Shown here one piece after another: positions 8,630 to 18,217 of a stretch of DNA of 47,572 nt. Every line of letters starts with the position of its first letter. Positions within the stretch are counted from its first letter, which is position 1. A program made the position numbers and the translations under genes. Source of the DNA: an uncultured Treponema sp. (GTDB taxonomy: Bacteria > Spirochaetota > Spirochaetia > Treponematales > Treponemataceae); contig CAMNBC010000003.1 of the NCBI GenBank assembly GCA_946532115.1, forward strand, positions 1 through 47,572. The letters run 5' to 3'. Below the pieces are notes generated by a model, which did no database searches, had not been told where the DNA came from, and saw nothing but the letters and a program-made list of their open reading frames with translations.

Positions 8630-11204
8630 AGCAAAAAAAATCTTGATGGTTCTGGCCCAGGATGAAGCCAGAAAAATCGGAAGCAATCAGCTTTTACCAG
8701 AGCATGTGCTTCTTGCAATCTTAAAATCAAAGGAAGGATTAGGATATTCAGCCATAGCAGAACTTGGGCTGGATGCAGATAAATTACAGCAGGCGGTAGA
8801 AACTTATTTCCGCGATGATATTCGTTCGCCGACTCTTGATAATGTACCAAAAAGCCGCCGCTATCAGTTTATGATTGATATTGCCGATATAGAATCTTCG
8901 GCACTTCATAATAATTATATTGGTACTGAGCATCTTCTGCTTGCTGCAATTCGTGATGAAGGAAGTGTTGCTGCAAAGTTTTTTGCTTCAGAAGGTTATA
9001 CAATCATGGATGCCCGTTTTACTGTAATGGAACTTCAGGCAGATGGTGGTTCTTCTATACGGCAGCAGAATGCAGAAAGTATTGTTGATTCGGTTTTCCG
9101 GTCTCTTCTAAATGATGACGCAGGCGGCGGACTCTTTGGGGTATTCGAAGAAAAAAAGTCTGAGAAAAAGCAGCCGTCTGATAAATCAAATGGCGGACAA
9201 AAGCAGTCCTTTCTTGCAGAGTACAGCCGTGATCTTACAAAACTTGCACGCGAAAATAAAGATGACCCTGTTGTTGGACGCGACAAAGAAATACACCGCG
9301 TAATTCAGATTCTTTCGCGCCGTACAAAAAATAATCCGGTTCTCACTGGTGAGCCTGGCGTTGGAAAGACTGCTATTGTTGAAGGGCTCGCACAGCATAT
9401 AGCCGCGGGTAAGGTGCCGGAAGGTCTTTTGAATAAAAGAATTCTTTCTCTTGATTTGGCTGCGATTGTTGCGGGAACTAAGTACCGCGGCGAATTTGAA
9501 GAGCGCATGAAAAAGATGATGAAGGAGCTGCAGGAAAATAAAGACATCATTCTCTTTATTGACGAGCTTCATACAATCATCGGTGCCGGAGGACCGGAAG
9601 GAACAATGGATGCTTCAAATATTATGAAGCCGGCACTTTCACGCGGCGAAATCCAGATTATTGGTGCAACTACAACCAAAGAATATACCCGCCACATAGA
9701 AAAAGACCTTGCACTGGAACGCCGTTTCCAGGTTGTAAAAGTTGAAGAGCCTGGTGATGATGAGACTGTAGAAATTTTAAATGGAATTAAAACCAAATAC
9801 GAAAATTATCACAGAGTTATTTATGATGAAGCAGTAATTCCTGCAATCGTAAAGCTAAGCCGCCGTTATATTCCGGAGAAGGTTTTGCCGGATAAAGCAA
9901 TTGATATTCTTGATGAAGCCGGAGCGGCAAAAAAGATTCAGGAAGAAGCACGTCCTACAGAGCTTGCAGAACTTGAGCAGAACATCAGTCAGCTGATTGA
10001 AGAAAAAACTGCTCTTGTAAAAAATCAGGATTATGAAAGTGCAGCTTTAGTCCGCGACAAAGTTATTGATTTAAAACGTCGTCTGAATGTTTATAGTGAT
10101 TTGTGGAAGCAGAATGGAAACAGCGGAACAAAACGTGTTACGGTTTCTGATGTTGAACATATTATCAGCGAGATGACTGGGGTTCCTGTTGAGCGTCTTT
10201 CTTCTTCCGAAGCAGAACGAATTGTTCATATGGAAGACGAACTTCACAATACTGTAATCGGTCAAAACAGCGCCGTAAGCGTAATAAGCGGAGCTATCCG
10301 CCGTGCACGTGCAGGTATTTCATCTCCTAAACATCCGGTCGGTAGTTTTATATTCCTGGGACCTACGGGTGTCGGAAAAACTCAGCTTGCCAAGGCTCTT
10401 GCAAAGTATCTTTTTGGAAGCGAAGATTCTTTGATTCGAATTGATATGTCTGACTATATGGAAAAGCATACTGCCAGCCGTTTGGTTGGAGCACCTCCGG
10501 GATACGTTGGTTACGAAGAGGGGGGTGTACTTACAGAAAAAGTTCGCCGTCATCCATACTCAGTTGTTTTGCTGGATGAAATAGAAAAGGCTCATCCTGA
10601 CATTTTCAATTTGCTTTTGCAGCTGCTTGAAGAAGGTGAGCTTTCAGATAATCTTGGCCACACTGTAAATTTCCGTAATACTGTCATCATTATGACAAGT
10701 AATGCCGGTGCCCGCCAGATTACAAACGAAGGCCGCGTTGGTTTTGGAACTGTAGACGGTGTTATTCCGTATGAAGAAATCAAAGCCGGCGCAATGAACG
10801 AGCTCAAAAAACTTCTTAGCCCGGAACTTATAAATCGAATTGACGACGTAATTGTATTTGATGCACTTACAAAAAAAGAAGTTGCAAAGATTCTCGACAT
10901 TCAGCTTGCAGAACTCGGTGAACGCCTTGCAGAAAAAGGACTTAAAATCAGTCTCAAGCCAAAGGCAAAAGAGTATCTTATTGAAAACGGATATAATCCT
11001 GCAATGGGAGCTCGTCCTATGAAGCGACTCCTTCGCAAGGAAATTGAAGACCCGCTTTCTATGGAGCTTCTTTCAAATGCAGGAAAAGATTTTAACACAG
11101 TTGCAATTGAGTGCAATAGTGGTAAAATTAAAGTGAAACTGGAGAAGGTTGAAAATGAAACGAAAAATATTTGTATCCCTTGTAATAAGTCTTATATCTC
11201 TTAA
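8610..11204 (+). CDS. clpC: ClpC-type AAA+ unfoldase
   Basis: ClpC unfolds substrates and feeds them to ClpP. The order of domains is a double Clp-N repeat (about 1-145), then D1 with Walker A GEPGVGKT (247-254) and Walker [10 protein letters not shown] middle segment carries a UVR motif ([20 protein letters not shown]). D2 follows with Walker A GPTGVGKT and Walker [12 protein letters not shown], and then the C-terminal ClpB-D2-small domain. The UVR motif marks ClpC rather than ClpB or ClpA. The Clp-N Glu residues that read phospho-arginine in B. subtilis appear kept (LPEHVLL, GTEHLLL). ATG 8610 is chosen, with GAGG at 8597-8600, over TTG 8595. The last 50 nt overlap the next gene. clpP and ctsR are not in the window. 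Confidence 0.95.
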   Translation: MKNLSPRAKKILMVLAQDEARKIGSNQLLPEHVLLAILKSKEGLGYSAIAELGLDADKLQQAVETYFRDDIRSPTLDNVPKSRRYQFMIDIADIESSALHNNYIGTEHLLLAAIRDEGSVAAKFFASEGYTIMDARFTVMELQADGGSSIRQQNAESIVDSVFRSLLNDDAGGGLFGVFEEKKSEKKQPSDKSNGGQKQSFLAEYSRDLTKLARENKDDPVVGRDKEIHRVIQILSRRTKNNPVLTGEPGVGKTAIVEGLAQHIAAGKVPEGLLNKRILSLDLAAIVAGTKYRGEFEERMKKMMKELQENKDIILFIDELHTIIGAGGPEGTMDASNIMKPALSRGEIQIIGATTTKEYTRHIEKDLALERRFQVVKVEEPGDDETVEILNGIKTKYENYHRVIYDEAVIPAIVKLSRRYIPEKVLPDKAIDILDEAGAAKKIQEEARPTELAELEQNISQLIEEKTALVKNQDYESAALVRDKVIDLKRRLNVYSDLWKQNGNSGTKRVTVSDVEHIISEMTGVPVERLSSSEAERIVHMEDELHNTVIGQNSAVSVISGAIRRARAGISSPKHPVGSFIFLGPTGVGKTQLAKALAKYLFGSEDSLIRIDMSDYMEKHTASRLVGAPPGYVGYEEGGVLTEKVRRHPYSVVLLDEIEKAHPDIFNLLLQLLEEGELSDNLGHTVNFRNTVIIMTSNAGARQITNEGRVGFGTVDGVIPYEEIKAGAMNELKKLLSPELINRIDDVIVFDALTKKEVAKILDIQLAELGERLAEKGLKISLKPKAKEYLIENGYNPAMGARPMKRLLRKEIEDPLSMELLSNAGKDFNTVAIECNSGKIKVKLEKVENETKNICIPCNKSYIS

Positions 11205-12120
11205 TCTTTTTGCACAGACTGCACAGGTTCGCGTCGGTCTTCTTAACGGCCCAACCTGTGTGCCTGCCTCTTATGTTATGGAAAATACCACAAGTGTTTC
11301 AGGCGCCGGGCTTACTTTTGAAACGTTTGCTGATCCGCAGGCCCTGCTTCCAAAAATGATTAAGAACGAAATTGACATTGGATTCATGCCGGTTAATGTG
11401 GCTGCCAAGGTTTACAATGCCGGAAACAAATCTATCATATGTTGTGCCGTTGTAGGATTGGGAAATCTATCTCTCATTACAACAGATGAAAATATTCGTC
11501 GTTTTACAGATCTAAAAGGAAAAACTGTGTATGTTGCAGGTCAGGGGGCAACTCCAGAATATATGTTCCGCTATCTTCTTAAAGAAAATAATATGACATA
11601 TGCCGGTGAAAAAGCTGATGTAACAATGGATTTTTCAATTCCAACTGCACAGATTGCAGCACAACTTATTTCCGGCAAAATTCAATATGCCGTAGTTCCT
11701 GAACCTTTTGCAACAATTGCAAAATCAAAATCAGAAAAGGTTGTTGCAGCTCTTGATTTTCAGAAAGAATATCTTGAACTTACAGGAGAAAAAGAAATCT
11801 ATCCTCTTTCTGTTATGGTGGTTCGTTCTGATTTTGCAAAAGAAAATTCAAAATTACTAAAAGAATTTCTATCAGAATATGAAAAAGCCGTAAAATGGAC
11901 AATCAAAAATCCAACAGCCTCAGGACTATTGTGTGAAAAGCATAAACTTGGTCTTGCTGCAGGTGTTGTTGAAAATGCAATTCCTGTTTCAAATTATACT
12001 TATGTTCCGGCAGTTTCTGCAAAAAAATCCATTGAAGGCCTGTTAAATCTCTTTCTCGAAGGTGAAAAATCTTCAATAGGTGGTAAACTACCGGATAACG
12101 GTTTTTATTATAAAAAATAA
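11155..12120 (+). CDS. ABC importer substrate-binding protein (NMT1/SsuA/ThiY-like)
   Basis: This is a periplasmic binding protein of about 322 residues. It has a signal peptide ([20 protein letters not shown], cut before QTAQ). The features LLNGPTC...ASYVMEN, DIGFMPVNVAAKVYNAG, a ring of DLKGKTVYVAGQGATPEYMF and a later YAVVPEPFATIAKS resemble the NMT1/SsuA-type proteins that bind nitrate, sulfonates, taurine or thiamine-precursor pyrimidine. The ligand cannot be told from the sequence. ATG 11155 is preferred over TTG 11149 because AAGG at 11145-11148 is correctly spaced. It overlaps clpC by 50 nt, which is odd for an unrelated function. Its permease follows at 12127. Confidence 0.85.
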   Translation: MKRKIFVSLVISLISLNLFAQTAQVRVGLLNGPTCVPASYVMENTTSVSGAGLTFETFADPQALLPKMIKNEIDIGFMPVNVAAKVYNAGNKSIICCAVVGLGNLSLITTDENIRRFTDLKGKTVYVAGQGATPEYMFRYLLKENNMTYAGEKADVTMDFSIPTAQIAAQLISGKIQYAVVPEPFATIAKSKSEKVVAALDFQKEYLELTGEKEIYPLSVMVVRSDFAKENSKLLKEFLSEYEKAVKWTIKNPTASGLLCEKHKLGLAAGVVENAIPVSNYTYVPAVSAKKSIEGLLNLFLEGEKSSIGGKLPDNGFYYKK

Positions 12121-12126
12121 AAAGGA

Positions 12127-12873
12127 ATGAACAGAATACGGATTTGTAAAGCCATCTCTCCATTCTTTTTTCTCCTTTTATGGTATGCGGTATCTGCAAT
12201 AATTGCAGCACCGCTAATACTTCCTTTTCCACATCAGGTATTTAAAAGATTTCTGGAACTTGCCATAACCGCTGCATTTTGGAAGGCTTTTGCCTATACT
12301 TTTTTGCGTGTAATTATTTCATTTTTAATCTCAATAATTATAGGATTTTTTATGGGGCTGATAGCTGCAGATTCAAAAGCTTTTTCTGCATTTATAGAAT
12401 TTCCTGTTGAATTAATTCGTGCAACCCCGGTAATTGCTTTAATTCTTCCTGCTTTATTCTGGTTTACTTCTGATATCGTTCCTGTATTTGTTTCTGTTTT
12501 TATGTGTCTTCCGATTATAATTACAGCAGGAATAAAAGGTTTTGCAAAAACACCTGAAAACTCTGAAAAACTTTACAAAGCTGCATCCCGGAATTTTACA
12601 GGTTTCAAAGCCTTCTGGTATATCCGGCTTCCTTCGGCAGCTCCTGCCTTATTATCTGGTGCCGAATCTGCATTTGGTCTTTCATGGAAAGTTGTTGCTG
12701 CAGGAGAAGTTTTAAGTATCCCTCATTATGCAACTGGTTCCCTTATGCAGTTAGCACAGGTACATCTTGAAACCTGTGATGTCCTTGCAGTTACACTGGC
12801 ACTAGTCGTTATAAGTTATGCCTGCCAGCAGGTATTAAAAATCAGTAGTAAAAAGAATAAAAACACGTTATAA
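12127..12873 (+). CDS. ABC importer permease (SsuC/TauC/ThiX type)
   Basis: This is an inner-membrane permease of 248 residues with about six membrane helices. The EAA-loop region, where the ATPase docks, is seen as KLYKAASRNFTG followed by WYIRLPSAAPALLSG, close to the G...IxLPxAxPxI rule of this family. AAAGGA just upstream of ATG 12127 acts as the ribosome binding site, 6 nt after the binding-protein gene. No ATP-binding subunit follows: the next gene is a phosphoribosyltransferase. A shared or distant ATPase must therefore serve this importer, or the importer is incomplete. Confidence 0.87.
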   Translation: MNRIRICKAISPFFFLLLWYAVSAIIAAPLILPFPHQVFKRFLELAITAAFWKAFAYTFLRVIISFLISIIIGFFMGLIAADSKAFSAFIEFPVELIRATPVIALILPALFWFTSDIVPVFVSVFMCLPIIITAGIKGFAKTPENSEKLYKAASRNFTGFKAFWYIRLPSAAPALLSGAESAFGLSWKVVAAGEVLSIPHYATGSLMQLAQVHLETCDVLAVTLALVVISYACQQVLKISSKKNKNTL

Positions 12874-12874
12874 T
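12869..12874 (+). promoter_or_regulatory. Candidate -10 box for the phosphoribosyltransferase gene
   Basis: TATAAT at 12869-12874 overlaps the stop codon of the permease gene. No good -35 box is seen 16-18 nt upstream. It leaves a leader of about 18 nt containing GAGG before ATG 12898, so the next gene may be transcribed on its own. Confidence 0.4.
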
Positions 12875-12897
12875 TTACTGAATATAGAGGTTTTTTT

Positions 12898-13515
12898 ATG
12901 ATTAAAGAATTTTTACCTTATGACACGGTGAGAAATGATGCGCTCAAACTTGCGCACAAAATTTATAAGGACGGATTTATTCCAGATGTAATTTACTGTT
13001 CGCTTCGCGGCGGTGCTTACATGGCAAATGTTATCAGTGAGTATTTTAAGATTATCAGTAAGAGAGAAAGTTTTCATCCTGTTTTATATGCAGGAGTTGT
13101 AGCCCGTTCTTATTCAGATGTTGCTCAGCATACAAAAGTTTTTATTGACGGATGGACATATCCACCTGAAAATTTAAGACCAGGTGACAAGATTCTTTTA
13201 GTAGATGATATTTTTGATTCAGGCCGGACAATTAATTCTCTTGTAGAAACTTTAATGAACAGCCGTGGAATGCCACGCGAAGATATAAAGGTAGTTGTTC
13301 ACGACTACAAATATTTTTCATATCAGAAAGAACAGCTTCCTATTCAGCCTGATTACTGGTGCCGTAAATTTGTTATCAATAATCCGGATGAAAACCGCTG
13401 GATTCACTATATGAGCCACGAACTTGTTGGACTTTCAAAAGAAGAACTTGAGAAAAATTACTATTCTCAGGATCCGGAACTTCGTGACATTCTTGGGCCA
13501 TTCCTTGAAGCGTAA
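12898..13515 (+). CDS. Phosphoribosyltransferase (type I, Gpt/Hpt-like)
   Basis: This is a type I phosphoribosyltransferase of 205 residues. The PRPP-binding loop is KILLVDDIFDSGRTINSLVE (about residues 98-117), with the paired acidic residues followed by DSGRT. YCSLRGGAYMANVIS near residues 38-52 fits the PPi-binding loop of xanthine/hypoxanthine-guanine enzymes. Nucleobase salvage is the likely role (base plus PRPP to nucleotide). The C-terminal part (PDYWCRKF, NRWIHYMSHE) would form the base hood but does not tell me which purine is used. GAGG 7 nt upstream supports ATG 12898. Confidence 0.82.
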   Translation: MIKEFLPYDTVRNDALKLAHKIYKDGFIPDVIYCSLRGGAYMANVISEYFKIISKRESFHPVLYAGVVARSYSDVAQHTKVFIDGWTYPPENLRPGDKILLVDDIFDSGRTINSLVETLMNSRGMPREDIKVVVHDYKYFSYQKEQLPIQPDYWCRKFVINNPDENRWIHYMSHELVGLSKEELEKNYYSQDPELRDILGPFLEA

Positions 13516-13552
13516 TTAGACTGGTTCTTGAAAATAAAAATTAGGATGGGGT

Positions 13553-15649
13553 ATGAAAAAAAAGTTACTTTCAGTTTTTGTCTTGATGATTGCTCTGCTG
13601 GCATTTCCGCTTTTTGCTGAAATTAATTTGCTTAGTCCCTGCGAGGGAATCTGGGCAAACCGTCAGATGCTTGTAATTGATAATTCTGAAGGCGGCGAAT
13701 TTTTCTATTCCATCGACGGAGCTGACCCGGAAACTTTTGGTTTTGCTTATGACGGACCGGTTCTGCTGGATGTTACAGGTGATGTAAATCTTAATATAAC
13801 AAGAATCAATGGTGGAAAAAAAGAAAATACTTCTGTTTCATTCAACGTAACGACAGATGATGCTTCAAAAACAGAATATAAAAATTTTGTTCAGACTTTT
13901 TTTGACGGTGGAATTTTAAATTACAGTGCAGGTTCAGATCTTGTAATTCCTTCTGATTTATATTTTTATCTTGGACTTCCACCTGAAAACTTTATGCCTG
14001 CACGTACATTAAAACTATCTTCTTCAAGTGTACTTTCCAGATATATTCCTTGTACAATATTGGACAAAGAACGGAATATTAAATATCGCTTCATAATAAA
14101 AACATATCCTCAGTCAGCAGGTGTATACAGTCATCGTGATGTACCATTTGAAATTTCTGACTGGGAAACAATTACTTTCAAAGATGAAAATTATATTTAT
14201 AAAATAGATTCGGAATACTGGGGGCTTCCTTCTGAACCTCGTAAAATAGATAGAACATCAAGTCATATGATAAGCTGGCAGCCTCTGGAATATGATGCAG
14301 CAAATCCTGTTGAGTTTTTTGTTCTTCCACCTAAACCTGAGGTTATTCGAGAAGAAAATGAGGATGGTAGTGTAGTTTGTTATCTTCAGGGGGATGATTC
14401 TTATTCACTTGGAGTTATGAATTCTGATGGCAGTTACTCTGAATTGTTCAGTAGAGTAGGTGTTGATGCATTTTATGGTGATGCAGTTTCCGGAAATCTT
14501 TTTCTTGGAGTTTTTGCTAATTCAGTTTATCAGGGAAAGTTTTCTTTTGCATATAATATAAATAGACGACCTCCTCAGATTCCGGTTATAAAAACTAATG
14601 CAGAAGGTTTTGTTTCTCGTGGGACTGTTGATGTAAAAATCCAGGGCAGCCATGGAAATGATTTATATATTGCAGTAAGTGAGCCATTGAATCTGCAGGA
14701 ATCTGAACTTTCTTATTCTGAAAATGATGAGATATTTAAGAATGTACCTCTAGGTTCATATAAGAAAGTTAAGGGGGATTCATATACCCTGCGCTGGGCT
14801 CAAAATGGTTTGAATCCTGTATATTATAAAGTTTCTGCATATTCAAAAAATGAAGAAAATCAGAGCAGTATTACAGAATTTGCAGTAGTAATTGATCAGT
14901 CAAATTATTATTTTGATGCAACAGCTGATTCTCAAAAAGCAGATGGAACTATAAGCCATCCATTTACACAATTCAGTCAGCTTTCTGAAGCTCTTTTAAA
15001 ACAGCGGGTTGTGAAGCTTAATGTAAAAGGTGAAATGAAAATTACAGAACCTTATACTGTACAGGCAAATTTTGAAATTATTGATGAAGGTAATGCAAAA
15101 CTTACTTTTGGTCCACAAGGTTCCCTTATTATAAAAGCTTCTACATTTGAGATTTCCGGCTGCCGTATTCACAATGTTTCAGATATCAGTATAAAATCAA
15201 TTGTACCACTTATCAAACTGGAAAATTCAGTGCTGACAATGAAAAACTGTGTAATTGGTGCTGATTTTGCCCGTAACGGAACTGTAATAGATGCAACAAA
15301 TGCAATAATCAATATTTCAGACACTATGGCAAGTGCCAATGCGGTGTCTTATGTATCATTTATTTCATCAGTAAAATCCAGACTTTCCTTAAAATCTTCT
15401 TCATTAAATACTAATGCAGAAACAAGTGTAATTATTTCTGCTGATGGTGGAAATATTGTTGCTCAGAGAAATGAGTTCCTTGTAACTGGAGGAACCGGTC
15501 GTATTGCTGAGCTTTTTGGTGTAACTGCAGCTTTTAAAGATAATAATTTTAAGGCCCGTCTTTCAAATAATGCCAGCAAGGTTCAGCCGATTTATACAAA
15601 TAAGGCAGCAAAATTAACGGATGAAAAAAATTCCGTTCAGGGATTTTAA
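13553..15649 (+). CDS. Secreted beta-rich protein with C-terminal beta-helix, unknown function
   Basis: The protein has 698 residues with a clear signal peptide (KKKLLSVFVLMIALLAFPLFA, cut before EINL). The N-terminal part (NLLSPCEGIWANRQMLVID, YSIDGADPETFGFAYDGPV) resembles the chitobiase C-terminal-like modules that carry an SxDGxxP pattern. The last 230 residues begin with FDATADSQKADGTISHPF and run into short repeating strands (LENSVLTMKNCVIG, NAIINISDTMA, SRLSLKSSSLN, GGNIVAQRNEF). These are typical of a right-handed parallel beta-helix of the DUF1565/pectate-lyase-like kind. No catalytic residues can be assigned. Surface or periplasmic location is inferred. rnhB starts immediately after its stop codon. 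Confidence 0.72.
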   Translation: MKKKLLSVFVLMIALLAFPLFAEINLLSPCEGIWANRQMLVIDNSEGGEFFYSIDGADPETFGFAYDGPVLLDVTGDVNLNITRINGGKKENTSVSFNVTTDDASKTEYKNFVQTFFDGGILNYSAGSDLVIPSDLYFYLGLPPENFMPARTLKLSSSSVLSRYIPCTILDKERNIKYRFIIKTYPQSAGVYSHRDVPFEISDWETITFKDENYIYKIDSEYWGLPSEPRKIDRTSSHMISWQPLEYDAANPVEFFVLPPKPEVIREENEDGSVVCYLQGDDSYSLGVMNSDGSYSELFSRVGVDAFYGDAVSGNLFLGVFANSVYQGKFSFAYNINRRPPQIPVIKTNAEGFVSRGTVDVKIQGSHGNDLYIAVSEPLNLQESELSYSENDEIFKNVPLGSYKKVKGDSYTLRWAQNGLNPVYYKVSAYSKNEENQSSITEFAVVIDQSNYYFDATADSQKADGTISHPFTQFSQLSEALLKQRVVKLNVKGEMKITEPYTVQANFEIIDEGNAKLTFGPQGSLIIKASTFEISGCRIHNVSDISIKSIVPLIKLENSVLTMKNCVIGADFARNGTVIDATNAIINISDTMASANAVSYVSFISSVKSRLSLKSSSLNTNAETSVIISADGGNIVAQRNEFLVTGGTGRIAELFGVTAAFKDNNFKARLSNNASKVQPIYTNKAAKLTDEKNSVQGF

Positions 15650-16237
15650 ATGATTTTGACTGTTGGTTTTGATGAGGCAGGACGGGGGCCTCTTGCAGGC
15701 CCTGTCTGTGCATCTGCAGTTATCCTGCCTGGTGATTTTCCTTTTGAAATCTTAAATGACTCTAAAAAACTCTCAGAAAAAAGACGATTGATTGCCGAAG
15801 CTGTAATAAAAGAAAAAGCCTGCTGGGGGATTTCTTTAGTTGACCATAAAATAATTGATGAAATAAATATTCTCCAGGCAAGTATGCTTGCAATGAAAAA
15901 TGCATTTGATGAAATGATGGAAAAACTTCCGTTGTGGTGTAAAGTGCAGGGAATGAATTTTTCTGAGATTACGATAAATGGAATTACAGATGGAAACCGT
16001 TGTCCGGATGTAAATGTTGAATGTCGTTGCGAACCTAAGGCTGATGGAAAGTATCCTTGTGTTATGGCTGCAAGCATACTTGCTAAAACTTGCAGAGACA
16101 GAGTGATGATGGAAATGGATAAATTATATCCTGAATACGGATATGCAAAACACAAAGGTTATCCGACAAAAGCACATAGGGAAGTGTGCCACAGAATAGG
16201 GCCGTCACCAATACAGCGACTAACTTTTAAGTATTAA
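15650..16237 (+). CDS. rnhB: Ribonuclease HII
   Basis: RNase HII cuts the RNA strand of RNA-DNA hybrids and removes single ribonucleotides from DNA. The 195-residue protein shows the opening motif FDEAGRGPLAGPV (about residues 7-19), with the first two catalytic acidic residues and the GRG substrate-sensing loop. DSKKLSEKRR follows, then a central ITDGNRCPDV. AASILAKTCRDR comes next, with the last catalytic Asp, and then YGYAKHKGYPTKAH. The start codon directly abuts the previous stop (TAAATG), so translation is probably coupled to the beta-helix gene. Confidence 0.95.
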   Translation: MILTVGFDEAGRGPLAGPVCASAVILPGDFPFEILNDSKKLSEKRRLIAEAVIKEKACWGISLVDHKIIDEINILQASMLAMKNAFDEMMEKLPLWCKVQGMNFSEITINGITDGNRCPDVNVECRCEPKADGKYPCVMAASILAKTCRDRVMMEMDKLYPEYGYAKHKGYPTKAHREVCHRIGPSPIQRLTFKY

Positions 16238-16245
16238 GCGACTAA

Positions 16246-16424
16246 TGTCATGGGGCTGTCCAAAAAGTATTGTCATGCTGAACTTGTTTCAGCATCTACA
16301 CCACATCTAGTTCTATAGATTCCGAAACAAGTTCGGAATGACACTAGGATGTAAACTTATTGGTCATCCCCATCTGTACAATACAATCCGTTATAGATTG
16401 TCGGGGCAAGCCCGACAATGACAT
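16246..16424. repeat. Cluster of palindromic intergenic elements between convergent genes
   Basis: The whole gap between rnhB and the MATE gene is made of hairpin units with a common frame: TGTCAT, arm, five-base CTTGN loop, arm, ATCT. Unit A spans 16271-16298 (arms 16275-16282 and 16288-16295, loop CTTGT). Unit B is inverted at 16317-16343 (arms 16319-16326 and 16332-16339, loop ACAAG). Unit C is inverted at 16395-16423 (arms ATTGTCGGG and CCCGACAAT, loop GCAAG). An outer pair, ATGGGG at 16250-16255 and CCCCAT at 16368-16373, encloses A and B as if an older unit had been split. The strong stems could also end transcription from both sides. Confidence 0.8.
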
Positions 16425-17768
16425 TTATCTCGTAATATTCCTCAACCATCCTTTTTTATAATAATGTCTTATTACAAACGGCATCTTTTCAAATTCATCA
16501 AGGAATAGAATGAAATATACCCAGAGTGGTGGAAGTTTTAATACAAAGGCTGCCAGGAGCCCGAGCGGAACAGAAACACACCACATGTTTATGCAGTCAG
16601 CAATAAAGCCAAACTTAGAATCTCCACCTGCACGGAAAATACCGCAAATCAATACTGTATTAATAGCCGCTCCAATCAACGAGTACGCATTAATAAACAG
16701 AAGCACATTCCTATAATGCGCAGCTGTTTCGTTCAAATCAGCAATATAAGGAAGTACCGGATACATACAGAGTAAAAGCACAGCTCCGAGAACTCCCGAC
16801 AAAATTGTTACACGGGCAAGGCGGCTTGCATTGCGTTCTGCAACTTCCATATCACCGGCACCCATATATTTCCCGACAACAATTGCACCACCATAAGCCA
16901 TACCAAAGCACAAAACAGAGCCAAGCTGGCGCACCGTATTTACAACCGAATTAGCAGCTACAATGTCTTCTCCAAGATGTCCCATAATTACAGAATACAT
17001 TGCAAAGGCGGCACCCCATACAAGTTCATTTCCAACCGCCGGCATTGAATATTTTATAAAATCATGAGTTAGAAGTTTGTTACTCTTAAAAATACATGCT
17101 ACAGAAAAATGAATGTCCTTCTGACGGCCTGCATAAATAAAGCAGATTCCCATTTCAATAAAGCGTGCTATAGAAGTGGCAATTCCAACTCCGGTAATTC
17201 CCATTTTTGGAATTCCAAATAGACCGAAAATGAAAACTGCATTAAGTCCAATGTTTAAGAAGAGACAGGTTGTAGAAGTAATAGTAACTATTTTTACCCG
17301 TTCAATACTCTTAAAGCCGGCCTGAAACATCTGTGAAAATGAAAGACAGACATATGAAAAACTTGCAGCTCTAAGATATTTACACCCATCAATGATTAAT
17401 GCTTCATCTTTTGTAAAAATCAGCATAAGGATTCGCGGGTAAAAAGCTGCCACAAGAGCAACTAGAATTTCAACAGTACAACAGATTCTAAGACCAATTC
17501 CAAGAAGTGTTTCTATGGAATCTGTATCCTTTTTTCCCCAGTACTGGGCACCAAGCATTACCAGCCCGGATGAAAGACCTGTTGAAATCATAAAAAGAAT
17601 GAAGGCAACGTTTCCGGCAAGTGAAGAAGCTGCAATTGCTGTCTGGCCTATGTAACCGAGCATAATAACATCAGCAGAGTTTACAGCAGAGGAAATAAGG
17701 TTTTGAATGGCCATCGGCTGTACAACGTTCCGAAGGTCTTTATAAAATGATTTTGCTTCTTGTGTCAT
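16425..17768 (-). CDS. MATE-family multidrug/cation antiporter
   Basis: This is an inner-membrane exporter of 447 residues with about 12 hydrophobic helices in two similar halves. The first half shows AIQNLISSAVNSADVIMLGYIGQTAIAASSLA, which has the family's V-D/N-x-x-M-x-G-x-x-G pattern. The second half shows NELVWGAAFAMYSVIMGHLGEDIVAA at the matching place. MATE pumps drive drug or metabolite export with Na+ or H+; the substrate is not predictable. It starts 3 nt after the stop of the PUR-protein gene, so the two form an operon. The 3' end abuts the palindromic element cluster. Confidence 0.9.
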   Translation of the reverse strand: MTQEAKSFYKDLRNVVQPMAIQNLISSAVNSADVIMLGYIGQTAIAASSLAGNVAFILFMISTGLSSGLVMLGAQYWGKKDTDSIETLLGIGLRICCTVEILVALVAAFYPRILMLIFTKDEALIIDGCKYLRAASFSYVCLSFSQMFQAGFKSIERVKIVTITSTTCLFLNIGLNAVFIFGLFGIPKMGITGVGIATSIARFIEMGICFIYAGRQKDIHFSVACIFKSNKLLTHDFIKYSMPAVGNELVWGAAFAMYSVIMGHLGEDIVAANSVVNTVRQLGSVLCFGMAYGGAIVVGKYMGAGDMEVAERNASRLARVTILSGVLGAVLLLCMYPVLPYIADLNETAAHYRNVLLFINAYSLIGAAINTVLICGIFRAGGDSKFGFIADCINMWCVSVPLGLLAAFVLKLPPLWVYFILFLDEFEKMPFVIRHYYKKGWLRNITR

Positions 17769-17771
17769 TTG

Positions 17772-18194
17772 TTATTTGTCAGAAGCATCAATTTCCTTTT
17801 TTGAAACGATGTGAATTACTTTTCCTGTACGTTTAATTCCATCGTCAGGGCGTTTTTCAGATTTTTCACCACGCTCGCTTTTTACACGATAAATTTTTTT
17901 TGCACCAGAACCATATTTTGCTTCTTTTTCAGCTTTCTTTTCTTTTGCTGCCTTCTGTCGCTGCTTGCGGTCTTTTTCGACAAAATCAAGAGATTTTTCA
18001 AGTCCCTGAAGGAATTTCTGCATATCTTCAGAAAAAATTGCAATCTGATGACGGTCTGCTTCTACACCATCACGGTTCTTGCTTTCAACAATCTGAAGAA
18101 ATACATCTCCAGTGCGGTTTTCTTTAACATTGAAAAAATATGAACGATTGTCCAGATAGATTTGAGTAGTAAAAAGTTCTCCACGTGCTCCCAT
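17772..18194 (-). CDS. PUR-domain nucleic-acid-binding protein (BpuR-like)
   Basis: The 140-residue protein opens with MGARGELFTTQIYLDNRSYFFNVKENRTGDVFLQIVES. This closely follows the single PUR domain of Borrelia BpuR (MGERGEVY..., RTYFFNVKENRxGDYFLNIVES). PUR domains bind single-stranded DNA and RNA; BpuR is a small regulator of transcription and translation. Here the domain fills about residues 1-72. It is followed by a Lys-rich tail (about 75-140, KDRKQRQKAAKEKKAEKEAK), which would add nonspecific nucleic-acid affinity. AAGGAG at 18202-18207 lies 7 nt before the start. It is upstream of, and in an operon with, a MATE transporter; no functional link is evident. Confidence 0.85.
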   Translation of the reverse strand: MGARGELFTTQIYLDNRSYFFNVKENRTGDVFLQIVESKNRDGVEADRHQIAIFSEDMQKFLQGLEKSLDFVEKDRKQRQKAAKEKKAEKEAKYGSGAKKIYRVKSERGEKSEKRPDDGIKRTGKVIHIVSKKEIDASDK

Positions 18195-18217
18195 AATAAA
18201 ACTCCTTTTCCCGTTGC

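Noticed and set aside
10592..10900. Antisense open frame opposite the ClpC D2 domain, and similar frames over tmk, aroB and the phosphohexomutases
   Set aside because: All lie within strongly conserved coding sequence and have Ser/Phe/Arg-rich shadow composition.
15646..16155. Antisense open frame of 169 codons opposite rnhB
   Set aside because: RNase HII motifs on the plus strand are unmistakable; the reverse frame has no recognisable feature.
16254..16268. GGCTGTCCAAAAAGT-like string resembling an insertion-sequence end
   Set aside because: No matching inverted end, target duplication or transposase gene lies within reach; the string sits inside the palindromic element cluster, so an IS call is not supported.
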